From contig NZ_FOVN01000001.1 in NCBI RefSeq assembly GCF_900115185.1, forward strand, positions 310,001 through 374,000: a stretch of 64,000 bases of DNA, given 5' to 3'. Made by a program: the position numbers and the translations under genes. The DNA comes from Algorimicrobium echini. Lineage in GTDB: Bacteria; Bacteroidota; Bacteroidia; Flavobacteriales; Flavobacteriaceae. Under the pieces are notes generated by a model that was given only the letters and a program-made list of their open reading frames with translations, was not told where the DNA came from and did not search any database. Of this stretch, positions 17,910 through 26,728 are shown in pieces (position 1 is the stretch's first letter; each line of letters begins with the position of its first letter).

Positions 17910-19255
17910 CTTGTAAATGTTAAACGTTTTGCGGCCTTTTCAGAACTAAACTTATTATGCTGAAAAACCAAACGGCCGTTTAAAATGGTGTGAGTAATTC
18001 GGGATTTAAACGTCGCGCCTTCAAAAGGAGACCAACCACATTTGTACAGTATATTATCTTTTTTAACTGTCCATGGGTTATTAATATCCACAATCACTAA
18101 ATCAGCAAAATAGCCTTCTTTAATAAAGCCACGCTTTTCTATTTGAAATAGAATAGCAGGATTATGGCACATTTTTTCAACAATTTTAGGAACAGTTATT
18201 TTTCCTTGGTGGTGTGTTTCAAGCATGGCTACCAAAGCATGCTGAACTAAAGGCCCTCCAGATGGGGCATTCGTGTATACGTTGTTTTTCTCCTCTAATG
18301 TATGTGGTGCATGGTCTGTAGCAATTACATCTATTCTGCCATCTAACAGAGCTTTCCAAAGGCCATCGCGATCAGTATCAGTTTTTACTGCTGGATTCCA
18401 TTTTATATGTGTCCCTTTTCTATCATAATCTGCATCGCTAAACCATAAATGATGAATACACACTTCTGAAGTTATTTTTTTGTCTTTCAAAGGAACTTTA
18501 TTAGTAAATAAAGCCGTCTCTTTAGCTGTAGATAGGTGAAAAACGTGCAATCTTGCACCAGTTTTTTTTGCAAGTTCAATAGCTTTAGAAGACGATATGT
18601 AACAGGCCTCCTCACTCCTAATAATTGGGTGGTATTTCATTGGAATATCATCTCCATACATATCTGTATACGTTTTTAAATTGGATTTGATTGTTCCTTC
18701 ATCTTCGCAGTGTACTGAAATTACCATATCAGTGCTTGAAAATATTTTTTCTAAAACAGCAGGATCATCCACCAACATATTCCCTGTGGAAGAACCTAAA
18801 AATAATTTTAAACCAGCTACTTCTTTAGGGTTTACCTTTAAAATTTCGTCTAAATTATCATTTGTCCCTCCAAACATAAATGAATAATTAGCATAAGATG
18901 TTTGAGCCGCAATGGCAAACTTCTCATTCAACTTCTCTATTGTTGTTGTTTGCGGATTGGTGTTTGGCATTTCAATAAAAGATGTAATTCCACCTGCTAT
19001 TGCAGCTTTAGATTCGCTACCAATATCTCCTTTATGTGTAAGCCCTGGCTCCCTAAAATGTACTTGATCATCAATGATGCCAGGTAGTATATAATTGCCT
19101 TCAGCATCAATAACTTTTACTTGAGATGATTTTACGCTTATTAAAGGCGCAACCTCTTTTATAACATCATTTTCAATGTAAATATCTCCCTCTAAAATAG
19201 TACCTTCATTAACTATTTTTCCGTTTTTAATTAACAAAGCTGTTGGTAAACTCAT
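17906..19255 (-). CDS. pyrC: Dihydroorotase
   Basis: This 449-residue amidohydrolase forms dihydroorotate from carbamoyl-aspartate in pyrimidine synthesis. The first metal motif reads DDQVHFREPG (residues 62-71), so the usual His-x-His is Gln64-x-His66. The rest is orthodox: GLKLFLGSS with the lysine expected to be carboxylated, HCEDE, HLSTA and IATDHAPH. This Gln form is, to my recollection, common among Bacteroidota dihydroorotases rather than a defect of this gene. It lies 2 bases after the glycosyltransferase stop and overlaps the DUF4296 start. An allantoinase or hydantoinase role is less likely. Confidence 0.88.
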   Translation of the reverse strand: MSLPTALLIKNGKIVNEGTILEGDIYIENDVIKEVAPLISVKSSQVKVIDAEGNYILPGIIDDQVHFREPGLTHKGDIGSESKAAIAGGITSFIEMPNTNPQTTTIEKLNEKFAIAAQTSYANYSFMFGGTNDNLDEILKVNPKEVAGLKLFLGSSTGNMLVDDPAVLEKIFSSTDMVISVHCEDEGTIKSNLKTYTDMYGDDIPMKYHPIIRSEEACYISSSKAIELAKKTGARLHVFHLSTAKETALFTNKVPLKDKKITSEVCIHHLWFSDADYDRKGTHIKWNPAVKTDTDRDGLWKALLDGRIDVIATDHAPHTLEEKNNVYTNAPSGGPLVQHALVAMLETHHQGKITVPKIVEKMCHNPAILFQIEKRGFIKEGYFADLVIVDINNPWTVKKDNILYKCGWSPFEGATFKSRITHTILNGRLVFQHNKFSSEKAAKRLTFTR

Positions 19256-19257
19256 AT

Positions 19258-19983
19258 TTATTTTTTTCTAAAAAAACTATTTATTTTCATACTTATAACG
19301 CCTAAAATTGCTTCAGAAATTATACCACCACTCATTTTAGACTTCCCTTTAGATCGGTCTGTAAAAATAACTGGTATCTCAATTATTTTAAACTGCTTCA
19401 AATAGGCTTTAAACTTCATTTCTATTTGAAAGGCATAGCCCACAAATTTAATACTATTTAAATCTATTGATTCCAAAACATGACGCTTGTAACAAACAAA
19501 ACCAGCTGTTGTATCATGTATTTTCATTCGAGTAATTAAGCGCACATACTTTGATGCAAAATAAGATAATAATATCCTACTCATAGGCCAATTAACCACA
19601 TTCACACCTTTAACATAGCGGGAACCTACTGCCAAATCAGCCTGTTGTATATGGCAGGCATTATATAACCGAATTAAATCGTTTGGACTATGCGAAAAAT
19701 CGGCATCCATTTCAAATATGTACTCATAATCGCGTTCTAAACACCATTTAAATCCAGCTATATACGCTGTTCCTAAACCCGTTTTTTCCTTCCGTGACAA
19801 TAAATACAACTGTTTTGGAAATTCTGCTTGTAGTTCTTCAACTTTATCCGCAGTTAAATCGGGTGAGCTGTCATCAACCACCAAAACATGGAATACTTTT
19901 TCTTGCGAAAACACGGCCCTAATAATGGCTTCTATATTCTCAATTTCGTTAAAAGTAGGAATGATGACAATTGTGTCTGGCAT
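19258..19983 (-). CDS. Polyprenol-phosphate mannosyltransferase-like GT2
   Basis: This 241-residue family 2 glycosyltransferase resembles the catalytic DPM1 subunit. It has IPTFNEIENI at the N-terminus, DDSSPD near residue 37, the metal-binding EMDADFSHSP near 92 and DTTAGFVCYKR near 160. It probably transfers a sugar from GDP-mannose or a similar donor to polyprenyl phosphate at the cytoplasmic membrane. There are no C-terminal membrane helices, as in soluble DPM1. It heads the operon with pyrC and has a perfect -7 element 20 bases upstream. Confidence 0.87.
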   Translation of the reverse strand: MPDTIVIIPTFNEIENIEAIIRAVFSQEKVFHVLVVDDSSPDLTADKVEELQAEFPKQLYLLSRKEKTGLGTAYIAGFKWCLERDYEYIFEMDADFSHSPNDLIRLYNACHIQQADLAVGSRYVKGVNVVNWPMSRILLSYFASKYVRLITRMKIHDTTAGFVCYKRHVLESIDLNSIKFVGYAFQIEMKFKAYLKQFKIIEIPVIFTDRSKGKSKMSGGIISEAILGVISMKINSFFRKK

Positions 19984-20002
19984 TACACGCAGTTATTTTT
20001 AG

Positions 20003-20010
20003 CAAATGTA
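20003..20010 (-). promoter_or_regulatory. -7 promoter element for the glycosyltransferase-pyrC operon
   Basis: The complement reads TACATTTG, a perfect TAnnTTTG element about 20 bases before the start codon. Confidence 0.5.
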
Positions 20011-20090
20011 AACTATTTAAAAGATACTTTTTTTTAAATATTCCTTAAAATATTAGACACAAGTAGAATAATTTATAATAATTTTACAAC

Positions 20091-20738
20091 ATGCTTCGTA
20101 ATGTAATTTCAAACGACTTATTTACTGTTTTAATTGTAATTGGGCTTATTCTTATTGCAGTTAGCAAAGTGCTTTTCGCTAAGCGTTTTCATGATTTTAT
20201 ATTAGTTTTAGGCAATTCCAAATACCTTAAAATATATTCAAAAGATCAAAAGTTTTTTGACGTCTTTGATGGCTTACTTTTTTTAAATTTTGTTTTAGCA
20301 ATTTCTATTTTTGGCTTTATTAGTTACAACCATCTTACCACTAATTTAGAAATTTCAAAAATGCTATTGTTAAAATTAGCTGCTATTATTGCCATTCTTT
20401 TAATTATGAAAACGTTATTAGAGCGACTTATTGGTAGTGTTTTTGAAATAGATTTTTTAATCGATAATTATTTATTTCAAAAAATAAGTTATAAGAATTT
20501 TTTAGGCATTATACTCATGCCCTTAAACGCTATTATTATCTACAGCATACCCATTTCTAACTCAATAATATACAGCATTTGGGCTGTTATTTTCCTTATT
20601 TTTGTTATTGGCATAATTACAACTGTTAAGACCTATCAAAATCTTATAAAACAGAACATGTTTTATTTTATTTTGTATCTTTGCGCACTTGAAATCGCAC
20701 CTTACATCATTTTATATCAATTAGCTGTAAATGAATAA
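20091..20738 (+). CDS. DUF4271 membrane protein
   Basis: This 215-residue protein has about six hydrophobic helices and the DUF4271 layout: a short N-terminal helix, the AKRFHDFILVLGNSKYLKIY loop, and further helices to an ALEIAPYIILYQL ending. The family is confined to Bacteroidota and its function is unknown. It is followed after 24 bases by hemD, a neighbourhood that recurs in flavobacteria and hints at co-transcription rather than a shared reaction. Confidence 0.78.
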   Translation: MLRNVISNDLFTVLIVIGLILIAVSKVLFAKRFHDFILVLGNSKYLKIYSKDQKFFDVFDGLLFLNFVLAISIFGFISYNHLTTNLEISKMLLLKLAAIIAILLIMKTLLERLIGSVFEIDFLIDNYLFQKISYKNFLGIILMPLNAIIIYSIPISNSIIYSIWAVIFLIFVIGIITTVKTYQNLIKQNMFYFILYLCALEIAPYIILYQLAVNE

Positions 20739-20762
20739 GGCTTCAAATTAAAGAAAATACCT

Positions 20763-21512
20763 ATGAAAGTGAAAACAATTTTAGTATCTCAACCAGAACC
20801 TAAAATAGAAAATTCGCCATATTTTGATCTTCAGGAAAAGCAAAAAGTAAAAATTGACTTTAGACCGTTTATACATGTAGAAGGCGTTGATGCGAAAGAA
20901 ATTAGACAACAAAAGGTTGATTTATCTAAATATACAGCCATCATATTAACCAGTAGAAATGCTGTAGATCACTTTTTTAGAGTAGCAGATGAAATGCGCT
21001 TTAAGGTTCCAGATAGTATGAAATATTTCTGTCAGTCTGAAGCCGTTGCTTATTACCTTCAAAAGTATGTGGTTTACAGAAAGCGAAAAATTTATGTTGG
21101 AAAACGAAATTTTGCAGATTTATCACCTTTAATCAAAAAATATAAAGGCGAATCTTTTTTATTGCCTACAACCGATAAGTTAAAACCAGAAGTTCCTGAA
21201 ACATTAAATGCTTTAAATGTGGAATGGAAGGAAGCTATTTTTTATAGAACCGTTATTAGTGATTTATCTGATTTAGCAGATGTATATTATGATATTCTTG
21301 TGTTTTTTAGCCCATCAGGAATAGAATCTTTATTTCATAATTTTCCAGATTTTAAACAAAACGACACGCGAATAGCTGTATTTGGAAATACCACAATTAA
21401 AGCTGTGGAAGAACATGGACTGCGAGTAGATATATCTGCTCCAACACCTGAAACGCCTTCCATGACTATGGCATTAGAAAAATATATTAGAGACGTTAAT
21501 AAAAAGAAATAA
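20763..21512 (+). CDS. hemD: Uroporphyrinogen-III synthase
   Basis: This 249-residue protein shows the loosely conserved HemD pattern of two alpha/beta domains. The key segments are YTAIILTSRNAVDHFF near residue 60, YFCQSEAVAYYLQKY near 90, and FFSPSGIESLF near 178 with the following IAVFGNTTIKAVEEHG. HemD closes and inverts ring D of hydroxymethylbilane during haem and sirohaem synthesis. HemD sequences diverge strongly, so the call rests on the spacing of these Ser/Asn-rich motifs and on overall length. A strong hairpin follows. Confidence 0.8.
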   Translation: MKVKTILVSQPEPKIENSPYFDLQEKQKVKIDFRPFIHVEGVDAKEIRQQKVDLSKYTAIILTSRNAVDHFFRVADEMRFKVPDSMKYFCQSEAVAYYLQKYVVYRKRKIYVGKRNFADLSPLIKKYKGESFLLPTTDKLKPEVPETLNALNVEWKEAIFYRTVISDLSDLADVYYDILVFFSPSGIESLFHNFPDFKQNDTRIAVFGNTTIKAVEEHGLRVDISAPTPETPSMTMALEKYIRDVNKKK

Positions 21513-21533
21513 GCTTCATTGCAAGCTAAAAAA

Positions 21534-21568
21534 TAAGCCCAATTGATTAATTTTCAATTGGGCTTTTA
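21534..21568. terminator. Bidirectional terminator
   Basis: The stem AAGCCCAATTGA/TCAATTGGGCTT is flanked by A and T runs and lies between the convergent hemD and T9SS protein genes. Confidence 0.85.
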
Positions 21569-21587
21569 AATTTATAGAGTAATGAAT

Positions 21588-22562
21588 CTATTTAACTACT
21601 AACTTTTTAGTAACTGATTTTGTATTTGTAGTAACACGCATTAAATACACACCAGAAGGTAAAGACGCAATATTCAATCGGTTATTTCCAAATGAAATAG
21701 TATTCGTTAAAACTAATTTACCAGTGATATCATAAACACCTAAACGCGTATCTTGTTCCAAATTAGAAGTGATAGTTACCATACCACTTGCTGGGTTAGG
21801 AAATACTGAAAATACCGTTGCGTTTGCTCTTTCCACACTTAATGTAGCACAAGCTGGTTCTGTTTCTACAAACGTACTACCGCCATCGATAATCCAAGAC
21901 CCTAAATTAGGTTCCGTAGCATCATCAACAAAAATACATGTTAGGCTGCTATTAAAATCTGATCTAAAAACCGTATTGGCATTATTACCGTTTCTCATAT
22001 CTACTGAAGTCAAGTTATTATTTCTCAAATTTACATTTGTAACAGCGCCATTAGCAGACAAGTCTATCATTCCTAACGACGAATTTTGAGCATTAAATAA
22101 CAGTAAAGCAGTATTAGTTGATAAATCAATAGCTGTTAAAACAGTACCATAAACATTAACATTTTCTAAACCTGTTAAACCAGTAACCGTTAAAGTAGAT
22201 AAACTGCTACAACCTTCAAAATTAACATCTGTAACATTAATATTTGGAGTTAAATCAGCAACTGTAATAGCTGTATTGTAAGATAAATTAACAGCATCAA
22301 TATTTAAAAAGGCTTCTAAACCTGTTAAATCTGAAATACCTTTATTTGGCAAACTTAAAGAACCAGTTGCTGCTAAAGCATCAGCTGTAAGTATACGGCC
22401 ATCTAAAATAGCTTCCGAGTCATAATTAAAATCAATTAAAGCCTGTTCGAAAGCAGTGTCAGGAACACATGTATATCCTGGATTTGGAGTTCCAGGGCAC
22501 TGTGCATAGGAGAATGTTTGAAAAGCAATAAAAATTGCTAATAAATAAGTAGTTTTTTTCAT
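21588..22562 (-). CDS. Secreted leucine-rich-repeat-like protein with T9SS sorting domain
   Basis: This 324-residue secreted protein has a signal peptide ending in SYAQ and a short Cys-containing segment (QCPGTPNPGYTCVPDTAFEQ). About 150 residues of irregular leucine-rich repeats follow (units such as LTGLENVNVYGT, LTAIDLSTNTALLLF, VTNVNLRNNNLTSVDM). The end is a T9SS type A domain (FSVFPNPASGMVTI to KKLVVK). Such LRR modules usually bind proteins or glycans outside the cell. The start at 22562 gives a proper signal peptide. An in-frame ATG 51 bases further upstream lies inside a strong inverted repeat and is rejected. Confidence 0.82.
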   Translation of the reverse strand: MKKTTYLLAIFIAFQTFSYAQCPGTPNPGYTCVPDTAFEQALIDFNYDSEAILDGRILTADALAATGSLSLPNKGISDLTGLEAFLNIDAVNLSYNTAITVADLTPNINVTDVNFEGCSSLSTLTVTGLTGLENVNVYGTVLTAIDLSTNTALLLFNAQNSSLGMIDLSANGAVTNVNLRNNNLTSVDMRNGNNANTVFRSDFNSSLTCIFVDDATEPNLGSWIIDGGSTFVETEPACATLSVERANATVFSVFPNPASGMVTITSNLEQDTRLGVYDITGKLVLTNTISFGNNRLNIASLPSGVYLMRVTTNTKSVTKKLVVK

Positions 22563-22610
22563 AAAAAATAGGTTTAAAATTGATTGTAAAATTACAATTT
22601 TAAACCTATT
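22563..22610 (-). terminator. Long inverted repeat abutting a start codon, probable pckA terminator
   Basis: Arms at 22567-22582 and 22595-22610 are 16-base perfect complements (AATAGGTTTAAAATTG), with a 12-base loop. On the minus strand the hairpin is followed by four more T and then directly by the ATG of the T9SS gene. It lies 54 bases after the pckA stop, so it probably ends pckA transcripts. Because it abuts the next start codon it could also shape the leader of that gene. Confidence 0.7.
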
Positions 22611-22663
22611 CAAACAAGTAAAAGGATAATATTAACTAACCAAAATAATTGGTTCGCAGATTG

Positions 22664-24277
22664 TTATGGCTTCACATTTGGAGCGCCTGCCATAATTTCA
22701 GCATTAGCAAATTCTTCAAACTTCTTAAAGTTTTCTTTAAATGAATCGGCTAACTTATAGGCTGTTTTATAGTATCCTTCGTCGTTATTCCAAGTAGTTC
22801 TTGGACTTAATACATCTGTTGGTACATTTGGACATACTCTTGGCTGTTGAACACCAAAAACAGAATGTGTATGGTAGTTATCTTTATTAGCAGCCTCTAA
22901 ACTTCCATTCATAGCTGCTGTTATCATAGCACGCGTGTATTTCAATTTCATACGTGTACCAATACCATAAGGGCCGCCTGTCCAACCTGTATTTACTAAC
23001 CAAACATTTACACCAGCTTCTTGCATTTTCTTACTCAACATTTCGGCATATTTTGTTGGGTGCAACGGCATAAATGGTGCGCCAAAACAAGCAGAAAAAC
23101 TAGGTAGTGGCTCATCAATTCCAGCTTCTGTACCAGCTACTTTAGCAGTGTATCCCGAAATAAAATGATAAGCTGCCTGGCCAGGTGTTAATTTGGAAAT
23201 AGGAGGTAAAACGCCAAAGGCATCTGCAGTTAAAAAGAAAATGTTTTTAGGATTTTCACCTATTGAAGGCACTTGAATGTTACTAATATGGTTTATAGGA
23301 TAACTAACACGCGTATTTTGGGTAATGGAAGTATCTTCAAAATCCACATGACCTTCGTTATCCATAATAACATTTTCAAGTATGGCTCCAGGTTTGATTG
23401 CATTAAAAATATCTGGCTCATTTTCTGCTGAAAGATTTATAACTTTAGCGTAGCATCCACCTTCAAAATTAAATACGGTATTTTCTTTTGTCCATCCATG
23501 TTCATCATCGCCAATTAATTTACGATTAGGGTCTGCAGAAAGTGTTGTTTTTCCAGTTCCAGATAACCCAAAGAAAATAGCTGTGTCTCCATCTTCACCA
23601 ACATTAGCACTACAGTGCATTGGCAAGGTGTTTTTAAATACTGGCAAAATAAAGTTTAAAGCAGAGAAAATTCCTTTTTTAATTTCACCCGTGTAACCCG
23701 TACCACCAATTAAAGCAATTTTTCTCGTAAAATCTAAAATTGCAAAATTGCGCTGGCGTGTTCCATCTACTTCTGGGTCGGCCATAAATCCTGGTGCGTT
23801 TATAACAGTCCACTCTGGTTTAAATTCCTTAAGTTCTGAAACTTCTGGTCTTAAAAACATATTTTTAGCAAACATGTTGCTCCAAGGATACTCTGTAATG
23901 ACACGGATATTTAATCGGTAATTATCATCTGCACACGCATAGCTATCTCTTACAAAAACTTCTTTTTCAGATAAGTAATCGGTTACTTTATTATATAATT
24001 TTTCGAAAGCATCGGACTCAAAGGGAATATTAATATTTCCCCACCAAACGCGATCTTGAGTAATTGCGTCTTTAACAATAAAGCGATCTTTCGGAGATCG
24101 TCCTGTAAACTCTCCAGTGTTTACAGCTAAAGCACCTGATGCTGCCTCTACGCCTTGACCTTTTTCAATGGTCAGTTTATGTAGTTGTTCTGATGATAAT
24201 TGATATTGAACTTTAGCATTTTTAATTCCATAGTTTTCTAACGAAATCGTTTTCGATGCTTGAGTATGATCTATCAT
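22664..24277 (-). CDS. pckA: Phosphoenolpyruvate carboxykinase (ATP)
   Basis: This 537-residue enzyme interconverts oxaloacetate and phosphoenolpyruvate with ATP. It shows the substrate motif RSPKDRFIV near residue 59, the PEPCK signature with kinase-1a P-loop FFGLSGTGKTTLSADP near 235, the metal motif LIGDDEHGW near 255, and GYTAKVAGTE near 375. Length and motifs fit ATP-type enzymes of bacteria. It has its own promoter and probably serves gluconeogenesis, or CO2 fixation in the reverse direction. Confidence 0.96.
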   Translation of the reverse strand: MIDHTQASKTISLENYGIKNAKVQYQLSSEQLHKLTIEKGQGVEAASGALAVNTGEFTGRSPKDRFIVKDAITQDRVWWGNINIPFESDAFEKLYNKVTDYLSEKEVFVRDSYACADDNYRLNIRVITEYPWSNMFAKNMFLRPEVSELKEFKPEWTVINAPGFMADPEVDGTRQRNFAILDFTRKIALIGGTGYTGEIKKGIFSALNFILPVFKNTLPMHCSANVGEDGDTAIFFGLSGTGKTTLSADPNRKLIGDDEHGWTKENTVFNFEGGCYAKVINLSAENEPDIFNAIKPGAILENVIMDNEGHVDFEDTSITQNTRVSYPINHISNIQVPSIGENPKNIFFLTADAFGVLPPISKLTPGQAAYHFISGYTAKVAGTEAGIDEPLPSFSACFGAPFMPLHPTKYAEMLSKKMQEAGVNVWLVNTGWTGGPYGIGTRMKLKYTRAMITAAMNGSLEAANKDNYHTHSVFGVQQPRVCPNVPTDVLSPRTTWNNDEGYYKTAYKLADSFKENFKKFEEFANAEIMAGAPNVKP

Positions 24278-24300
24278 AATAATTTGTGTTGTTTATTCTG

Positions 24301-24308
24301 CAAAATTA
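24301..24308 (-). promoter_or_regulatory. -7 promoter element for pckA
   Basis: The complement reads TAATTTTG, a perfect TAnnTTTG element, 23 bases before the pckA start and inside the gap after the DUF423 gene. Confidence 0.5.
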
Positions 24309-24330
24309 AACATTATTTTATTCTATGCAC

Positions 24331-24732
24331 TTAATTTTTAGAAATATCAGCCCTGTTTTTTAAAAACTTTATTAACAATAGGAGCCATGAAACAATAAGC
24401 AAAAAACCTCCAATTGGTGTTATAAACCCGATAGTTGTAAAATTAAAAGCTGTTAAATTATTAGTTGCCAAGCCATATATAGATCCCGAAAAAAGTAAAA
24501 TTCCAATGAGAACTAAATAAAAAATAATCTGCTTAGTTTTGGCATTAACAACAGATGAACTCCCTAAAAAAAGCAATAATAAAGCATGATACATTTGATA
24601 CCGAACACCTGTTTCAAAAGTTACTAACTGTTCAGGCAATACTAATTCTTTTAAACCATGCGCACCAAAAGCACCCAAAATTACAGCTGTTAGACCTAAA
24701 AAAGCGCCTAAAATTAACACCTTACTGTTCAT
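24331..24732 (-). CDS. DUF423 membrane protein
   Basis: This 133-residue protein has four hydrophobic helices and the DUF423/YgdD hallmark LGAFGAHGLK near residue 20, followed by ETGVRYQMYHAL. The C-terminal helix region holds TPIGGFLLIVSWL. The function of the family is unknown. A perfect -7 element lies about 55 bases upstream, in the space shared with the divergent saccharopine dehydrogenase-family gene. pckA follows but has its own promoter. Confidence 0.85.
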   Translation of the reverse strand: MNSKVLILGAFLGLTAVILGAFGAHGLKELVLPEQLVTFETGVRYQMYHALLLLFLGSSSVVNAKTKQIIFYLVLIGILLFSGSIYGLATNNLTAFNFTTIGFITPIGGFLLIVSWLLLLIKFLKNRADISKN

Positions 24733-24787
24733 ATTAATTTGTGGATTGAGTTTTTATACCAATTACTATTTCTTACTTTCGTGACAA

Positions 24788-24795
24788 CAAAAATA
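24788..24795 (-). promoter_or_regulatory. -7 promoter element for the DUF423 gene
   Basis: The complement reads TATTTTTG, a perfect TAnnTTTG element. A near match TACTTTCG on the plus strand at 24774-24781 may serve the divergent gene at 24812. Confidence 0.4.
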
Positions 24796-24811
24796 CTCAA
24801 CATATTTCATT

Positions 24812-26176
24812 ATGCGAAAGATATTACTGATTGGTGCGGGAAAATCTGCATCCTACCTTATAAAATACTTATTAGAAAAATCTGATGAAGAAAATTTATT
24901 AATAATTGTTGGCGATGTAAATTTTGCACATGCCAAAAAATTAATTAATGACCACGAAAATGCACAGGCAATCATGCTGGATGTTTTTGACAAACAATCA
25001 CGTCAAAATGCTATTCAAAATTGCGATATTGTAATCTCCATGCTACCTGCTCGCTATCATATTGAAGTTGCTCATGATTGTATCACTTTTAATAAAAACA
25101 TGGTTACGGCCTCTTATATAAGTGATGAAATGCACAAATTAGATAAAGCTGCACATGACAAAGGCTTAATTTTTATGAATGAAATTGGTGTAGATCCTGG
25201 AATTGACCATATGAGTGCTATGCATGTCATTGATAGAATTCGTGATGCTGGAGGGAAAATGATTCTTTTTGAATCTTTTACAGGTGGCTTGGTTGCCCCT
25301 GAAAGTGATAATAACTTATGGAATTATAAGTTTACTTGGAATCCAAGAAATGTAGTTGTTGCTGGCCAAGGTGGCGCAGCAAAATTCTTACAAGAAGGTA
25401 CTTACAAATATATTCCTTATAACCGTTTATTTAGAAGAACAGAGTTTTTAGATGTAGATGGTTTTGGCCGTTTTGAAGGTTATGCCAATCGGGACTCTCT
25501 TAAATATCAGTCCGTATATGGCTTAAATGATGTTAAAACCTTATACAGAGGAACTATGCGTCGTGTAGGTTTTAGTCGTGCTTGGAATATGTTTGTCCAA
25601 TTAGGTATGACGGATGATAGCTACACCATAGACGACAGTGAAAACATGAGCTACCGCGATTTTGTAAATGCTTTTTTACCCTACAGCCCTACAGATTCCG
25701 TTGAATTAAAATTTAGGCATGCCTTAAAGATTGATCAAGATGATATTGTTTGGGACAAACTTTTAGAACTAGACCTTTTTAACAGCACAAAGCTCGTTGG
25801 TTTGAAAAAGGCAACTCCCGCAGAAATCCTTCAAAAAATTCTAATGGACAGCTGGACACTAGCTGAAGATGATAAAGATATGATTGTTATGTACCATAAA
25901 TTTGGTTATGAATTAAATGGTGAAAAGCATCAGATAGACTCTACAATGGTAACCATTGGAGAAGATCAGACCTATACAGCTATGGCCAAAACGGTTGGAC
26001 TTCCTGTTGCCATTGCCACACTCGCTATTTTAAATGGTAAAATAACAACTCCTGGTGTACAGATGCCTATTAATAAAGAAGTTTACGGTCCTATTTTGAA
26101 AGAATTGGAAACTTATGGTATCGCTTTTAAAGAAACCGAAGTACCTTATCTAGGCTACAATCCGTTAAATTTATAA
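24812..26176 (+). CDS. Saccharopine dehydrogenase family protein
   Basis: This 454-residue protein begins with an NAD(P)-binding fold (ILLIGAGKSASYLIKYL) and carries the family block SMLPARYHIEVAHDCI near residue 76. It also has MNEIGVDPGIDHMSAM near 127 and SFTGGLVAPESDNNLW near 153. This pattern matches saccharopine reductase/LYS9-type enzymes that link alpha-aminoadipate semialdehyde, glutamate and lysine. In bacteria, related genes take part in lysine degradation or act on other imino acids. The adjacent Lrp-type regulator, 30 bases downstream, supports an amino-acid-responsive unit. The direction and exact substrate are inferred. Confidence 0.8.
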   Translation: MRKILLIGAGKSASYLIKYLLEKSDEENLLIIVGDVNFAHAKKLINDHENAQAIMLDVFDKQSRQNAIQNCDIVISMLPARYHIEVAHDCITFNKNMVTASYISDEMHKLDKAAHDKGLIFMNEIGVDPGIDHMSAMHVIDRIRDAGGKMILFESFTGGLVAPESDNNLWNYKFTWNPRNVVVAGQGGAAKFLQEGTYKYIPYNRLFRRTEFLDVDGFGRFEGYANRDSLKYQSVYGLNDVKTLYRGTMRRVGFSRAWNMFVQLGMTDDSYTIDDSENMSYRDFVNAFLPYSPTDSVELKFRHALKIDQDDIVWDKLLELDLFNSTKLVGLKKATPAEILQKILMDSWTLAEDDKDMIVMYHKFGYELNGEKHQIDSTMVTIGEDQTYTAMAKTVGLPVAIATLAILNGKITTPGVQMPINKEVYGPILKELETYGIAFKETEVPYLGYNPLNL

Positions 26177-26206
26177 AAACAATTGGCTCCTAACATTTTC
26201 AGAAAT

Positions 26207-26677
26207 ATGAAAATAAATGATAAAGAAATAACGATTGATGGTATTGACAAAACCATCTTGCGTGCTTTAATGAGTGATGCCAGAACCCCTGTTCTGGAAA
26301 TTGCACGTGAAGTCGGTATTTCAGGAGCAGCTATTCATCAACGGCTTCGGAAACTTGAAAAATCAGGCATTATTTCTGGTTCTAAATTTGTTATTAATCC
26401 TAAAGTTTTGGGGTATACAACCATGGCGTTTATTGGCATTTATTTAGATAAAGCTATGAGTAATCCAGAAGCAGTTAAACAATTACAAAAAATTCCTGAA
26501 GTATTGGAGTGTCATTATACAACTGGAAACTGGAGTATTTTTATTAAAATTCTTTGCAAGGATAATGAACACTTAATGCATTTGTTAAACAAGGATATTC
26601 AATCTATTGCTGGTGTTTCCAGAACAGAAACCTTTATTTCTTTGAATCAGCAAATAGATCGGCAAATTAAAATATAA
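26207..26677 (+). CDS. Lrp/AsnC-family transcriptional regulator
   Basis: This 156-residue protein has an N-terminal winged helix-turn-helix (DKTILRALMSDARTPVLEIA, then VGISGAAIHQRLRKLEKSGII) and a C-terminal RAM/AsnC ligand domain (IGIYLDKA, VLECHYTTGNWSIFIKI). Lrp-type proteins bind DNA as dimers or octamers and respond to amino acids. The ATG at 26207 places the start just before the first helix. An upstream non-ATG extension is unneeded. It is co-directional with the saccharopine dehydrogenase gene and ends in a strong terminator, so it probably regulates that gene. The ligand is unknown. Confidence 0.9.
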   Translation: MKINDKEITIDGIDKTILRALMSDARTPVLEIAREVGISGAAIHQRLRKLEKSGIISGSKFVINPKVLGYTTMAFIGIYLDKAMSNPEAVKQLQKIPEVLECHYTTGNWSIFIKILCKDNEHLMHLLNKDIQSIAGVSRTETFISLNQQIDRQIKI

Positions 26678-26678
26678 A

Positions 26679-26706
26679 AAAAGCTCCTGAACATTCAGGA
26701 GCTTTT
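26679..26706. terminator. Bidirectional terminator (copy 1 of a recurring hairpin)
   Basis: The stem AAGCTCCTGA/TCAGGAGCTT with ACAT loop is flanked by A and T runs. The core is the exact reverse complement of the hairpin at 32471-32508. Confidence 0.88.
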
Positions 26707-26728
26707 TCTTTAAATTGCTTTTGTAGTC

